Below, one piece after another: positions 1 through 9,548 of a stretch of DNA of 14,154 bases. The position numbers were made by a program, and so were the translations under genes. Each line of letters opens with the position of its first letter. Within the stretch, counting starts at the first letter, position 1. Source of the stretch: Cruorifilaria tuberocauda (Eukaryota; Nematoda; Chromadorea; Rhabditida; Onchocercidae). The notes below the pieces were generated by a model. The model had not been told where the DNA came from. It worked only from the letters and a program-made list of their open reading frames with translations, and ran no database searches. Location of the stretch: positions 1 through 14,154 of the forward strand of contig JABVXU010000950.1 in the NCBI GenBank assembly GCA_013365365.1, in the 5' to 3' direction.

Positions 1-41
1 ATTATGGGTTCCCTTTCCAGGTAATCCCATAAGCTGAATAT

Positions 42-645
42 TCACGTCTTCCATCGTTCGCTGCCATCATGCCAAACACTAAAATTCCCGGAATACAGTA
101 ACGCACGTGGCCTACTGATAACGAAATAACGCGAAACTTTATACGAGCAAGTAATCGATAATCGATAAAGTATCGCTTACTTCGGTAAATATTTGGGTAG
201 TTTTAAAGGTAGCAATGTTTCGCTTTCCAAATCTTTCGTATCTGACTTGTTGCAAGAAGATAATCAGTTGATAATGTTGTTCTTATCATCACCTTTTTAT
301 CAATCCCAGGCAAATGCTCTCTTCTGGGCATTATTACTTAATAGTGACTTTGAATTAATTTTCTTGGAGAATATTTTCTGCTGATAAGCGCCCCCCCCAA
401 TTCCACCTATACAGCTGTTGACGTGAAGCACGTGAATAATGCAACCCATCTTTTAATTGCCTCAATATCCCTCTAGGTAAGTGAGGATCTAGACAGTCTA
501 AATAACTGGAGCTAAAGTTCCGGAAAGATTGACTCGGGTTCTGCAAGACTAGACATGGCAGATAATTTAAATGGTTTGGATATTCATTTCCGCATAGTTT
601 ACATTTGCTTACAATCCGTTTCATTTCCGCCCGCCTCTTCCGCAT
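42..645 (-). CDS. Candidate small multi-exon gene, unknown 99-aa basic protein
   Basis: I do not recognise this protein. The model joins exons 645-613, 540-407, 323-293, 245-181 and 78-42, totalling exactly 300 nt (99 aa plus TGA). The ATG at 645 follows an in-frame TAA, so translation should start here. The N-terminus is MRKRRAEMKR; the middle contains LDPHLPRGILRQLKDG and SRASRQQLYR; the end reads YLPN then VWHDGSERWKT. Good splice signals are GTAAGC after 613, CTTGCAG before 540, and GTAAGC after 181 paired with ATTTTAG before 78. The weakest is the acceptor before 245 (CAACAAG). Using the nearby GTCAG at 244-242 would instead give a short tail ending at a TAA near 203. The 72-nt first intron is itself open in frame; if retained it adds a CxxC-x6-H-x5-C cluster that could bind zinc, giving a 123-aa form. 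The exons are richer in GC than the flanks, which supports coding. The exact structure is inferred. Confidence 0.42.
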
Positions 646-1590
646 CCAAAATTAACAAGGAGAGATTCCGATGGAGGAATGAGGAATCAATTATATGCCA
701 ACTTGAGGAAAGGTTATACTTATTCTGTAATAAATTTACTGATTGCTAATCGAATTGTTTTTCTAATTATCAGTTGTCTTATTGAGAGTTAATTTCGAAG
801 AGTCAAACAGTCATTTAAATATTTGAAAGGAAGAGATTCATTAAAGTCCGTTGTCACTCTAATGAGTTAAGCCTGAAATTCAAAAAGGTCATATGAAAGT
901 TTATTTTAATCGGAATATTTGAGCATAATAAATATATAATATAGTGTGTTTAACTACGTGGCACGTCTAAAACAAACAATGAAGAAAATTAAATTTGTTC
1001 GAACGGTTGATTAACGATTATCTTAAATGCTTTTATATAAAACTTTTGATATTGATAAGTGAAGCATTGCTATTATATGTCTGCCATTGCTTGGCTGCCT
1101 GATGAATTGAATTTTAATATTCGAAGGAAGCAATTAAGTGAGAGAACAAAGAGATTTTGTATTTCGAACGATAATATTTTGATAATACGAAGCAGTTTAC
1201 ATCATGTTATCAGGAACATCGGGATTATTTGGTATTTAGATGGGCGGGAAATATAACCTGATAACGATGCAAATCAGTTACTAACTATTTCAGAAATTAA
1301 TATTTGTTATCTTTCAATGGTTTAATTTGTTAATTTCCATAATTTAAGCACAGATAACAATTGAGTGAATTCTTTCAATTTATCAAAGTTTTATCAAATT
1401 GATAATTTTCATCGATTTTTCCTAATCTTTAGTTTTTTCATTTACAATTTCATTAAAGTGAATGAAATAAAATTGATAAAATTAAATTAGAAGTCTCTTG
1501 TACAATTTATCAATTCATACTTATTATAACCATAAAAGAATAATTCAGTAATTCGTTAATGTATTTCGATTTCCAATTTGGTTCCAAGAG
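646..1590. other. Intergenic region between divergent candidate genes
   Basis: This AT-rich stretch separates the minus-strand small gene from the plus-strand repeat-protein gene and should hold both promoters. I see no RNA gene or mobile element. A CAG at 1546-1548 (context AATTCAG) would suit a spliced-leader acceptor 42 nt before the ATG at 1591. The only coding-like segment is the weak candidate exon at 1077-1137, listed separately. Confidence 0.4.
1077..1137 (+). other. Weak candidate 5' coding exon
   Basis: A 61-nt segment begins with an ATG and reads MSAIAWLPDELNFNIRRKQL, then stops one base into a codon at a good donor (GTGAGA at 1138). It is richer in G and C than its surroundings. 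It could be an alternative first exon of the repeat-protein gene: an AAG acceptor just before 1589 would accept phase 1 and lead in frame into the ATG at 1591. That would turn the signal peptide into an internal membrane anchor. Without splicing the frame runs on to a TAA at about 1256. Phase agreement alone has a one-in-three chance of being accidental. Confidence 0.2.
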
Positions 1591-4500
1591 ATGTATATAT
1601 TATTCACTCATTTAATGTGCATTACGATAGCATTTATACCATATGTTATTTATAATTGTAGTAAAAAGGTAACTTAAATTACTTATTAATTACTCACTCA
1701 TATACATTCATTTATTAATCTTTCTAAAGATAATTAATTGTCTTCAGAAAACCCGAGAAATCTTAAATCTTAATTTGATTCAAGTAGCTATGATTTCCTT
1801 AAGTAATAAATGTTCGTTGAAAGTTTAAATTAAAGTTACTAAATTATTGAAATTATCAAATTTCAAAACTTATTCCTTGCGATTAAAATTTTTTCCACTT
1901 CCTCTTCAGTTATGGAAATATTTAGCTTATTTGTTTTGATTAACTGAGTTCAAAGTTCACTTTTGTGAAATTAAATGAAATTTTTAAAAACAAATTGATG
2001 TCAAAGTATATTATTTATTCTTTAGAAATTGGAACAATTAAAAGAAACAAGTAAAAACGAACAAATAAAACAGGTTCTTTCTATTTAGATGGACAATAAA
2101 CTTTGTTACAATATTATTGAGTGAAGTTGATAGTTAAGAATTGTATAATTCGATAAAAGTTTCAACTTTCATTTCAAGTTCTATTTATTATACACAAAAA
2201 ACTGCATGTCGCTTTATAGCTTCATGAACTGTTAGCTCTTATTAAGAGTTAAGTAACATATTAATTTAAAAACAAACTTAGCCTGTAGTATGCATTTGTA
2301 GAAAAAATAATATCCAAATTGATAGTAATGATTCAGATCAATGGAAAGCAGCAAGTCAAAGGTTATACTGAAAAGCAGCAAGTCAAAGGTTATACTGAAA
2401 AGCAGCCGGTCAAAGGTTATACTGAAAAGCAGCCGGTCAAGGGTTATACTGAAAAGCAGCCGGTCAAAGGTTATACTGAAAGGCAGCCGGTCAAAGGTTA
2501 TACAGAAAAGCAGCCGGTCAAAGGTTATACCGAAAGGCAGCAGGCCAAAGGTTATACTGAAAAGCAGCCGGTCAAGGGTTATACTGAAAGGCAGCAGGCC
2601 AAAGGTTATACTGAAAAGCAGCAAGTCAAAGGTTATACTGAAAAGCAGCAAGTCAAAGGTTATACTGGAAGGCAGCAGGCCAAAGGTTATACTGAAAGGC
2701 AGCAGGTCAAAGGTTATATTGAAAATTTAATTCGATGAATGTTATTGATGAGAGAGTTAAGCGAGAAATTTCTCTTCCGCACTTTTTCCGAAGAAATTTA
2801 CACTTCTCAATTATTAAATTATTCCGTTCAATTCACAGCTAGATAAAAAATCAGCTAATTCAGTTAGCTAATTTTTTGGATTATCTTGGCTTACAAATGA
2901 TCCCACCAACATGCATTTGTGGTTTCTCTTTCTTCGTTAGAATTTGATAATTTTTCTTTAATATTACATTTTTCGATAGCATTGATGAAATTTCTCAACA
3001 AATTCAGCAAATTACAAGACGATATTTATATTAAAACATGATTCAAGAATGTCTAATATATTGGAAATTAGTTTGGCTGTGCTATCAAATACCAAACGAA
3101 AGCATTTTAGTACCACAAATGGAAAGGAAACCGTTATCAGTGAGAGAAAATCGTGATGAACCGGAAATAAAAAGGAATGATAGAGGGAAAGGTTCAGTTG
3201 CTACTAAGAAAACAAAGGTGAGAGTTAGCATATCCCAGAAATTCTTGTTCGGTTTCGGAAAAAATTTTAAATATTGTGAAATGCAGAAATGAAATTTAGC
3301 GTATTTTAATCAATTAATCAGTTTTCTGTTTATCAGTTCTGTTCTTAAATTCATATATTACAGCTATCGGTAAGAAGATGCATTATTTTCCGAAAAATAA
3401 TTTCACTAAAAAATGTTATGAATCAATTAGATGCTTTTTTGTTGTTGGTCTTGAGAACACTGTTCAATATTATCTTTTCTAGTTACCTGAAAACAATCAG
3501 ATAAAGAAACAAATTACCGAACTGAAGAAACCCACTGCAACCAAACATACGGAGAAAACACAGGAAAGCGGTAACTCAGTTGATATCAAAAAGGTTGCAA
3601 AATATTTTATTGAAATGCGAAATGTTGAATTTTAAAATTGAATTGTAGCTTTCATATTAAAAAAGAATTTTTTATTAGCGAAATAAAATTAATTCAGCAA
3701 AAATCACTGGAAAAACCAAAGGAAAATTCCATGAAAATTGTAAAAACTAAAGATTCAACACACGAAATGACAGTAACGGAAAAGGTTACAAGTCAGGAAG
3801 AACCATTACCGGAAATAAAAGAAGGAACAATGGAAATTGCTGACGGTGATGACCCAAACTACAAGGTGACAAAAAACGGAATTCAAACTTTCTTAATTAA
3901 TTATGAAAATTCAATTTCTTTCCTCTTTATTTATCATCTGATTGCATTTTTTAGACATTGTACATTTTTATGGACAAAAATAGTGATATTTTTGGTCCAG
4001 ATAAATGGAAACCGGGACAACCAAAAATCGGTGTATGTTAATTAATTTAAAACTTTACTTATGTTATATGACTATTTAAAGGACTAGAAACTATAAATTA
4101 TATCAAATAAAATGATTAATTTCTATTCTAAATAGATTATCATAATGAATAATGATGAATTAAATGAAAAATTTTTAAATTCCTGATAAGGAATGGATGA
4201 TAGAAATTATCTATTCCATATCAGGAATTTTAATCTTATTGTAGACAATGAAAAAAGTATCGGATGGTGAGTTTGCTGCCAAAATTGACGGTATCAGAGC
4301 ACGATATGAAACAGACATAAAAGCAGATAAAAAAAATGAAATCGATTGGAATACGTTATTTGTGAGTTTTTTTCCGATTCTTCAAATTATCAGTAATGGA
4401 TGATCATGAAAGATCGAATAATAATTAGAATAATTAGCGTAAGAGATAATTATTACACGCATATATGCAGTAGACAAAAAAGTAAACACCTATTCCCTTT

Positions 4501-4699
4501 CCGTTTCAATATTATTCACTAGCAATTAGATAATCTTAATAAAACTTGCCATCTATTATTCGTTTATATTCAATTACAGAAAGCTAAAAATATACAAAAA
4601 GATGGTGATGTAATAGTACTTACAATACCAACGGAAGTTGCAACAAATTTGAAAAAAAGGAAAAAGCGAAAAAAGAGAAAAAAGCACGAGAATAAATAA
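1591..4699 (+). CDS. Putative secreted lysine-rich tandem-repeat protein, 10 exons
   Basis: I know of no homologue. The model joins 1591-1668, 1748-1783, 2026-2073, 2337-2712, 3111-3217, 3483-3593, 3698-3865, 3955-4032, 4245-4361 and 4580-4699, giving 1239 nt (412 aa plus TAA). Every intron is GT...AG and all are phase 0 except intron 4 (phase 1). Residues 1-22 (MYILFTHLMCITIAFIPYVI) look like a signal peptide or membrane anchor. Residues 59-179 are 13 full copies plus part of a 14th of the motif QPVKGYTEK. Residues 181-284 are charged and rich in K, E and T. Residues 285-305 are acidic. Residues 298-378 look like a folded piece, with DDPNYK, IFGPDKWKPGQPKIG and KIDGIRARYETDIK. The tail at 398-408 is almost all K and R. 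The intron 4 boundaries are the least certain: an acceptor at 3070 would fit the same phase. If intron 4 were not spliced, the repeat frame would stop at 2738 and the 3' exons would form a second gene. Confidence 0.7.
2349..2726 (+). repeat. 27-bp minisatellite, 14 in-register copies, coding
   Basis: Fourteen uninterrupted 27-bp units encode nine residues each, of the form Q(Q/P)(V/A)KGYTE(K/R). Variation is confined to a few sites: codon 2 (CAA, CAG or CCG), codon 3 (GTC or GCC), codon 4 (AAA or AAG), codon 7 (ACT, ACA or ACC) and codon 9 (AAG or AGG). Isolated changes are GGA in unit 12 and ATT in unit 14. In this frame the AAA/AAG, ACT/ACA/ACC and CAA/CAG changes are silent. In the next frame the same changes would swap L for Q or P and K for R, so this frame is the likely coding one. 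Two other frames, one of them antisense and hydrophobic, are also open through the array, simply because 27 is a multiple of three. Confidence 0.95.
3364..3369 (+). other. Possible 6-nt microexon inside intron 5
   Basis: The six bases CTATCG lie between a strong acceptor (ATATATTACAG) and a strong donor (GTAAGA). Included, they would add Leu-Ser in phase 0 between residues 215 and 216 of the repeat protein and leave the frame unchanged. Both flanking introns (146 and 113 nt) would be of normal size. The alternative is a recursive splice site or chance. Confidence 0.3.
4177..4230. repeat. Imperfect hairpin in intron 8 of the repeat-protein gene
   Basis: The arms at 4177-4188 (AAATTCCTGATA) and 4219-4230 are perfect reverse complements over 12 bp. 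One mismatch further in, GGAAT at 4190-4194 pairs with ATTCC at 4213-4217, leaving an 18-nt loop. This could be a small inverted-repeat element relic or a structured intron segment. No target-site duplication or other copy is visible in the window. Confidence 0.75.
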
Positions 4700-5221
4700 T
4701 TTTTGTGGGGAAAAATTTCGCTTGGAATATAATTCATTTTGTTTTACAGTTCTAAATGTGGTACTTTTTTAAACAACATTAAATCTTTCCAAAATTATTA
4801 TTTTAAAATACGTTGACAGGAAATCAAATATTTTGATAATTGTAAAAAAATGAAAAATGCATTACATAAACAACGATACTTTTAGTATCGCCAAACAATT
4901 TGCCGTATAAAATTTAATTACCATATTATATATATATAGTTACCATAAGTTGTACTGATAAAACCATCTTATGGAAGCATTTTATTTCATCTAATACAAA
5001 TAGTACAGTATCACCTGACTTGAAATTAAATTTTTAGTATTATACAATGTTCGAACCTAGCAGTTCAACAGATATACAAATAACCAATCATAAAAACAGG
5101 TGAATGTAACCAGAAGGTACAAAAGTTTCAAAATTATTGAACTTAGTAAAAAGGGGGAAAAAATAAAGTAGCAATTATACCCGTAACTATTAAAGAAATA
5201 CAGCCCCGTTAAAAATAAAAT
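4700..5221. other. Convergent intergenic region with both 3' UTRs
   Basis: This 522-bp region lies between the stop codons of the plus-strand repeat-protein gene and minus-strand ALKBH8. An AATAAA overlaps the plus-strand stop codon (4691-4696) and could drive a very short 3' UTR. On the minus strand an AATAAA reads from 4986 to 4981, about 240 nt after the ALKBH8 stop. I see no further gene, RNA or mobile element. Confidence 0.45.
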
Positions 5222-8200
5222 CTAAAGCTCTTTTTTAATATAAGCGATCCAATTTCCTTGTTCATAAAAATATTTCTCAACAAAACAATCATCGACACTG
5301 TCGATTAAATCCTTAAGTTCGAGATCTCGGAATAAATGGTAATACCTGAAAACAATAATTTGCACTAGGAATAATTCAATATTTGTAATACTTCTTTAAC
5401 CTTTGCTTCATCAGTAATAAAATGAGGACTGAGAGATAACATACTAAAACTAATACATTAAAAAATATGCATTCGGTTAACAAGAATTAAACCGATTTTT
5501 TCCATCTTTCCAATGCATTAACTTAACCTTCTTGATTTTGTCAATTTTGTTAGAGAAGCTGCAGGAATACAGCTTATTTCCAAGATTATGAAAATGATAC
5601 TTTTGAGTACCTCAGAAATCGATCTCCATCAGCATTCTGGAATGGAACAAGCATATCTGGTTGTGTAAATTCTCTTCCCTCATGTACGCGCAATCTTCCA
5701 TGGCTATCTCGACGATTCATCTGAAAAAATCAATATTTCTCTGTATACATATTTCCAAGCTCTGAAACTTGCTTTACATTCTACCAGTGGTTTTTTCGAC
5801 GAAAAATCAGTAACGGAAAAAATCTAGAATTGTTAAATTAAATAAATTCAGATTGTATGATATGAAAGCAGGCATAGTATAAGAGATATAAATAAAAATA
5901 TAATGTAAAACCTGCACATCACGCTTCTTTTGACGCATTTTCAAATATTCAGAAGGCTCATTACATAATTTCTGCTCATATGCCCAAACGGTAATGCATG
6001 CTTGACCACCTGGCTTCAATACACGAATAATTTCTTGAACTGCGCGAATCCTTTAAATGATAAATGCAAGAATTCAACTGCTAAGCATGAAATAATCAGT
6101 ATCATCCCCCGCACTATTATATAACATCGCACAGGATGCACAAGTGAACTTGAAGATGCACGAAAATACTTCATATATTGTAAGAGAACTTCTCATACAT
6201 GATATGGCTACCTTTTATGTAAATGCAGATCATAAGTTACGAAACATCGTAAAAACTAATACCTTCTCATTTCCGTAGTTAAGTGATGGATGACAGCAAT
6301 GCATAAGATTGCACCTGCACTAGAACTTTTAAACGGCAACGATAAAATATCTGCACGCAACACATTACACTGCTTTTGATGAGCTATACGACATAAATTG
6401 TTGCATAAGTCACAACCAATCTGAAATAGAATGAAATATATTTTCAAATTTTTAAGATAAAAGACACAGATGTAACGTTGAGTTCATAAATATCAAAATA
6501 AAACTTCAGGCTTTTCTAATTGAATTCCAAATGCAGATGTAAATTTACAAATTTAGTTAGGAAATTTCAGTCACCCCGAAAGAGCAAAAACGTACAACGT
6601 ATAATTCAAAAACTGTTTCAATGCATCGCAAAGATTAAAAAGTTTTTTAAAATGCAATTTCTCAAACGAAAAAAAATACTTTGATAAATCCATCGTCAAG
6701 TTTAAGATATTTTCCATTACCACAACCAATATCATAAATTAATGTTCCAGGTTCGAAATTTGACAGAAATTTGGCGACACCATTCCACTGTGCGTGTCGT
6801 GTTGTATCAAAATGATCTGCTATAGATTCATAAACCTGAAAATATCAATTCAAAACTCCTGTGGAAATAAGTCCACTAAGAAGAGTAAAGAGCAGTAATA
6901 GATGTTCTTACGGCTGAAACATATTGCTTCTCAATAGCTGCGCCATATTCGTCATTATCCGGAACTTTCATTGCACCATTCCGGTCCCAATCACAATATT
7001 CAATAAATGCGCATTGGCAGTTTTCTCGTATCACCTTTCGAAATGTAAAAGAAACTCTCAACTGTCGACGTATCAACCTATTTGTCTCTGGATTTATATC
7101 ATACTTTCGCTTCGCTATACTGCAAAAAATAAATATTTGTATAATGAAAAAAACTTATAGCAACTTTCTATACGCATTTATTTATCATTCGAAAATAGAA
7201 AGATAGTATCACCCATGTTTCCATCGATATCGTGATTCTCCTCGCATTACCGTCAAACTACAGCGTGGCAAAAGAACATCATAAATTGTTGAAGTGTTAG
7301 CAAAATCACGAAATTCCATGACGATATCTGCAATAAAACTGATACGCAATTTTAATCTAAATTGAACTAGCGATCTCGAAATGTCAGCAAAAGCAGCAAA
7401 AGCAAAAGCATGACGAAATAACAAAAGATGATTAAAACTTAGAGAGATTTTTTACGGTTAACACAAATGTAACAAGATACGAATGAACAAACAAGTTCAA
7501 TTACAATATTCCCATTATGATTTTTTCACATTATTTCCTAAAGAAAGATAAATAAATAAACCTGAAAGCAAACTGAGTGAAGCTATAGTATCACTGAATG
7601 CAGAGTGAGTATCAACATGCGATGGTATACCATTTCCAGGCTCATAAATATTCACTGTCAATTGATCCGGTTTTTCCCGAAATATTCCGACATCAAGCAT
7701 TCGATCAATTATGGGTTGACATGTTAAAGGCATTGAATTTGAAGATGGTTGCTCAGATGCCATGTTGTTGTCATAATTGAATTCGAAGCCAAAATGGATC
7801 ACTTTGCGACTTTTTAATGTTTCTGAAAGATACATTAGTCAGAATTGGTGAGAATAATGATGTCAAATTTTTATGGTTGTTTATAAAATAAAGCAGCTAA
7901 TAAACTATACGTTTACAAACATCTAACAAAAACCTGACAAAATCTTACTTTCACTAGGCATATATTCTTGGATAACAGTAATCAATGCTGCTTCTTCATC
8001 TGCACTGATAAAATTTGATAAAATCCAAAGATCGTTTGGTTTATGCAACGGTTCTATTCTTTTAACTGCTGGTACTGAAATGCTTTTCTCAGCGGTAACA
8101 AGCAGTTTCACATTCAGTTTTTATTAATTCTAAGGATGGATTTAAACTGAGCCAATACCTTACTTGATGTTTAATTGGAATGAAAAAAATCAATCTAATA

Positions 8201-9433
8201 AATACACTGATATGTTCACAGCATATTTTTCACTCAGAGGGAAGGGAAAACGACAAACGCCATTAACTTGTATAATTAAAATTAATTAATTAGGTGCAAA
8301 CAATAGTATTCATACAGATATATTTTCATGTAATTTAAACTTAAAACTTCTTATATCGTTTTAATGATTTCAAATTATTTTTTGCGTAAAATTTATGACA
8401 TAAATACTTACCATTTTTAACGAAAGCAATATAGAAAGGTAATGCATTCGAATTTGTTTTTAACGGTGCTTGTCCATGAAGTTTTTGATAAGCTAACTGA
8501 GCTGTTGCAACTGTTTGAAAAATGACAAAAGAGTAAGAACGTTGCGATTGAAATACTATAAAATCACAGCTTTCACCAAATTGATTAAATATTTCTTCCA
8601 GTTCACCATATGAGAATCCACATAACGAACTGCTGTTAGCAACAAATAATATCTGCAAATCAAAATTTGAAAATATAATTTTTACAGTCGTTATGAAGTA
8701 AATTTTTCTCTGTGCAAATTAAATTAAAAGTAAATATTAGCTTGATTAAGAATCAATCTTTGAAAATTGTTCGAAAATCCTGCACTAAGATCTTTGCTCT
8801 TTCCAACATAGAAATTGCACTTTAATATTATCTGTTAATAATCGCAAGGTTTAAATTTAATCAGCAAATTAATTAAATCATGCAGTTTAAGATCTAGCAA
8901 TGCGATATCCTTTTTTCCCACCAGATATGTTATATTATATTTCACAGTATATAGTAAACTGTAGAGTTTGCTCTATTTTCTTTCTTTATTTACAAAATGG
9001 ACAAATTATCTAGCACTGATGCTAATAATGATTTAAAAAAAAATTAAAAAAACAGAAACTTCAAAAGAAGACGAGTTCTACCAAACTAATCATGCTGATC
9101 ATGTACTATACACAACAATCTACTGTACTAAATCATTGTCGTTATCCTAGATGCTATCGATGACAAACAGTAATGATCTTAAAGAACGAACGTTGGTTAT
9201 CTTCTTTTTCGTTTACAATCTTTAAAATTGTAATTGCAATTATGAAAAAATTGTAATACAATTTATAAAATCCATAAAAATATGTAAAAGGTAAACTACA
9301 TCGTATACCTAAACTTTTTATAAAAATGATTCCTTACTTCGGTAGGCACTGATGAAATTTCCACATCCGGATCATGCTTTTGCAATTGTAGCAAACATTT
9401 CCGAAGTTTTCGTGATATCTTCGACTTGCTCAT
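5222..9433 (-). CDS. ALKBH8: ALKBH8: tRNA wobble-uridine methyltransferase and hydroxylase
   Basis: In known ALKBH8 proteins the methyltransferase, with TRMT112, makes mcm5U at the tRNA wobble base, and the AlkB domain hydroxylates it in tRNA-Gly. Exons are 9433-9338, 8652-8412, 8074-7949, 7822-7562, 7327-7213, 7119-6912, 6835-6680, 6420-6263, 6050-5912, 5720-5611 and 5345-5222. All are in phase and encode 577 aa (human about 664). The RRM spans 33-113, with RNP2 ILFVAN and RNP1 RSYSFVIF. The AlkB domain spans about 114-315: iron ligands H223, D225 (PSHVDTH) and H279 (GESRYRWKHG), and oxoglutarate-binding R301 and R307 (RVSFTFRK). A CxCx5C cluster (C314, C316, C322) matches the zinc element of the human enzyme. 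The methyltransferase spans about 350-577: YDIGCGNGKYL (383-393), D405, AVIHH, LKPGG, and a conserved end with YYHLFR and EQGNW. All key residues seen are intact. The start fits the family, whose N-terminus is also short and basic. The insert after KYLKG in human is much shorter here. Confidence 0.96.
6050..6052 (-). promoter_or_regulatory. Non-consensus 3' splice site of ALKBH8 intron 8
   Basis: Reading on the minus strand, intron 8 ends in TTTAAAG rather than the usual TTTCAG. The next AG (CGCGCAG) sits ten bases later but would shift the frame, whereas the AAAG site restores Arg454 and the conserved run IRAVQEIIRVLKPGG. The site was therefore assigned from protein conservation. Confidence 0.7.
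8653..9337 (-). other. Long first intron of ALKBH8
   Basis: At 685 nt this is the longest intron of the gene, with GTAAGG at its start and TTTGCAG at its end. It is AT-rich. I found no exon, RNA gene or repeat in it on either strand. First introns often carry regulatory sites, but none can be named here. Confidence 0.7.
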
Positions 9434-9548
9434 TAATTTATTATGACATATTATTCGTCGAAATAAACAAATGAAGGAAAAGTCTGGAATGAATGAATTT
9501 TTCTGCTCCCAACCTCCCTAAATTTTAATAATTTTAATATAATAATAC

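Noticed and set aside
1..54. Minus-strand frame beginning MEDVNIQLMGLPGKG at the left edge
   Set aside because: It is only 18 codons before the window ends. Its GLPGKG is not a proper P-loop, and the overlapping terminal-exon model for the small gene explains the same bases better.
2232..2651. Minus-strand open frame made of LLFSITFDR repeats
   Set aside because: It is the antisense shadow of the 27-bp coding minisatellite. The silent changes support the plus-strand frame instead.
2341..2730. Second plus-strand frame through the array (SSRSKVILK repeats)
   Set aside because: Inter-unit changes alter residues in this frame (L to Q or P, K to R) but are often silent in the other. The frame is open only because the unit length is a multiple of three.
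6924..7160. Plus-strand open frame across ALKBH8 exon 6
   Set aside because: It is antisense to a well-supported conserved exon.
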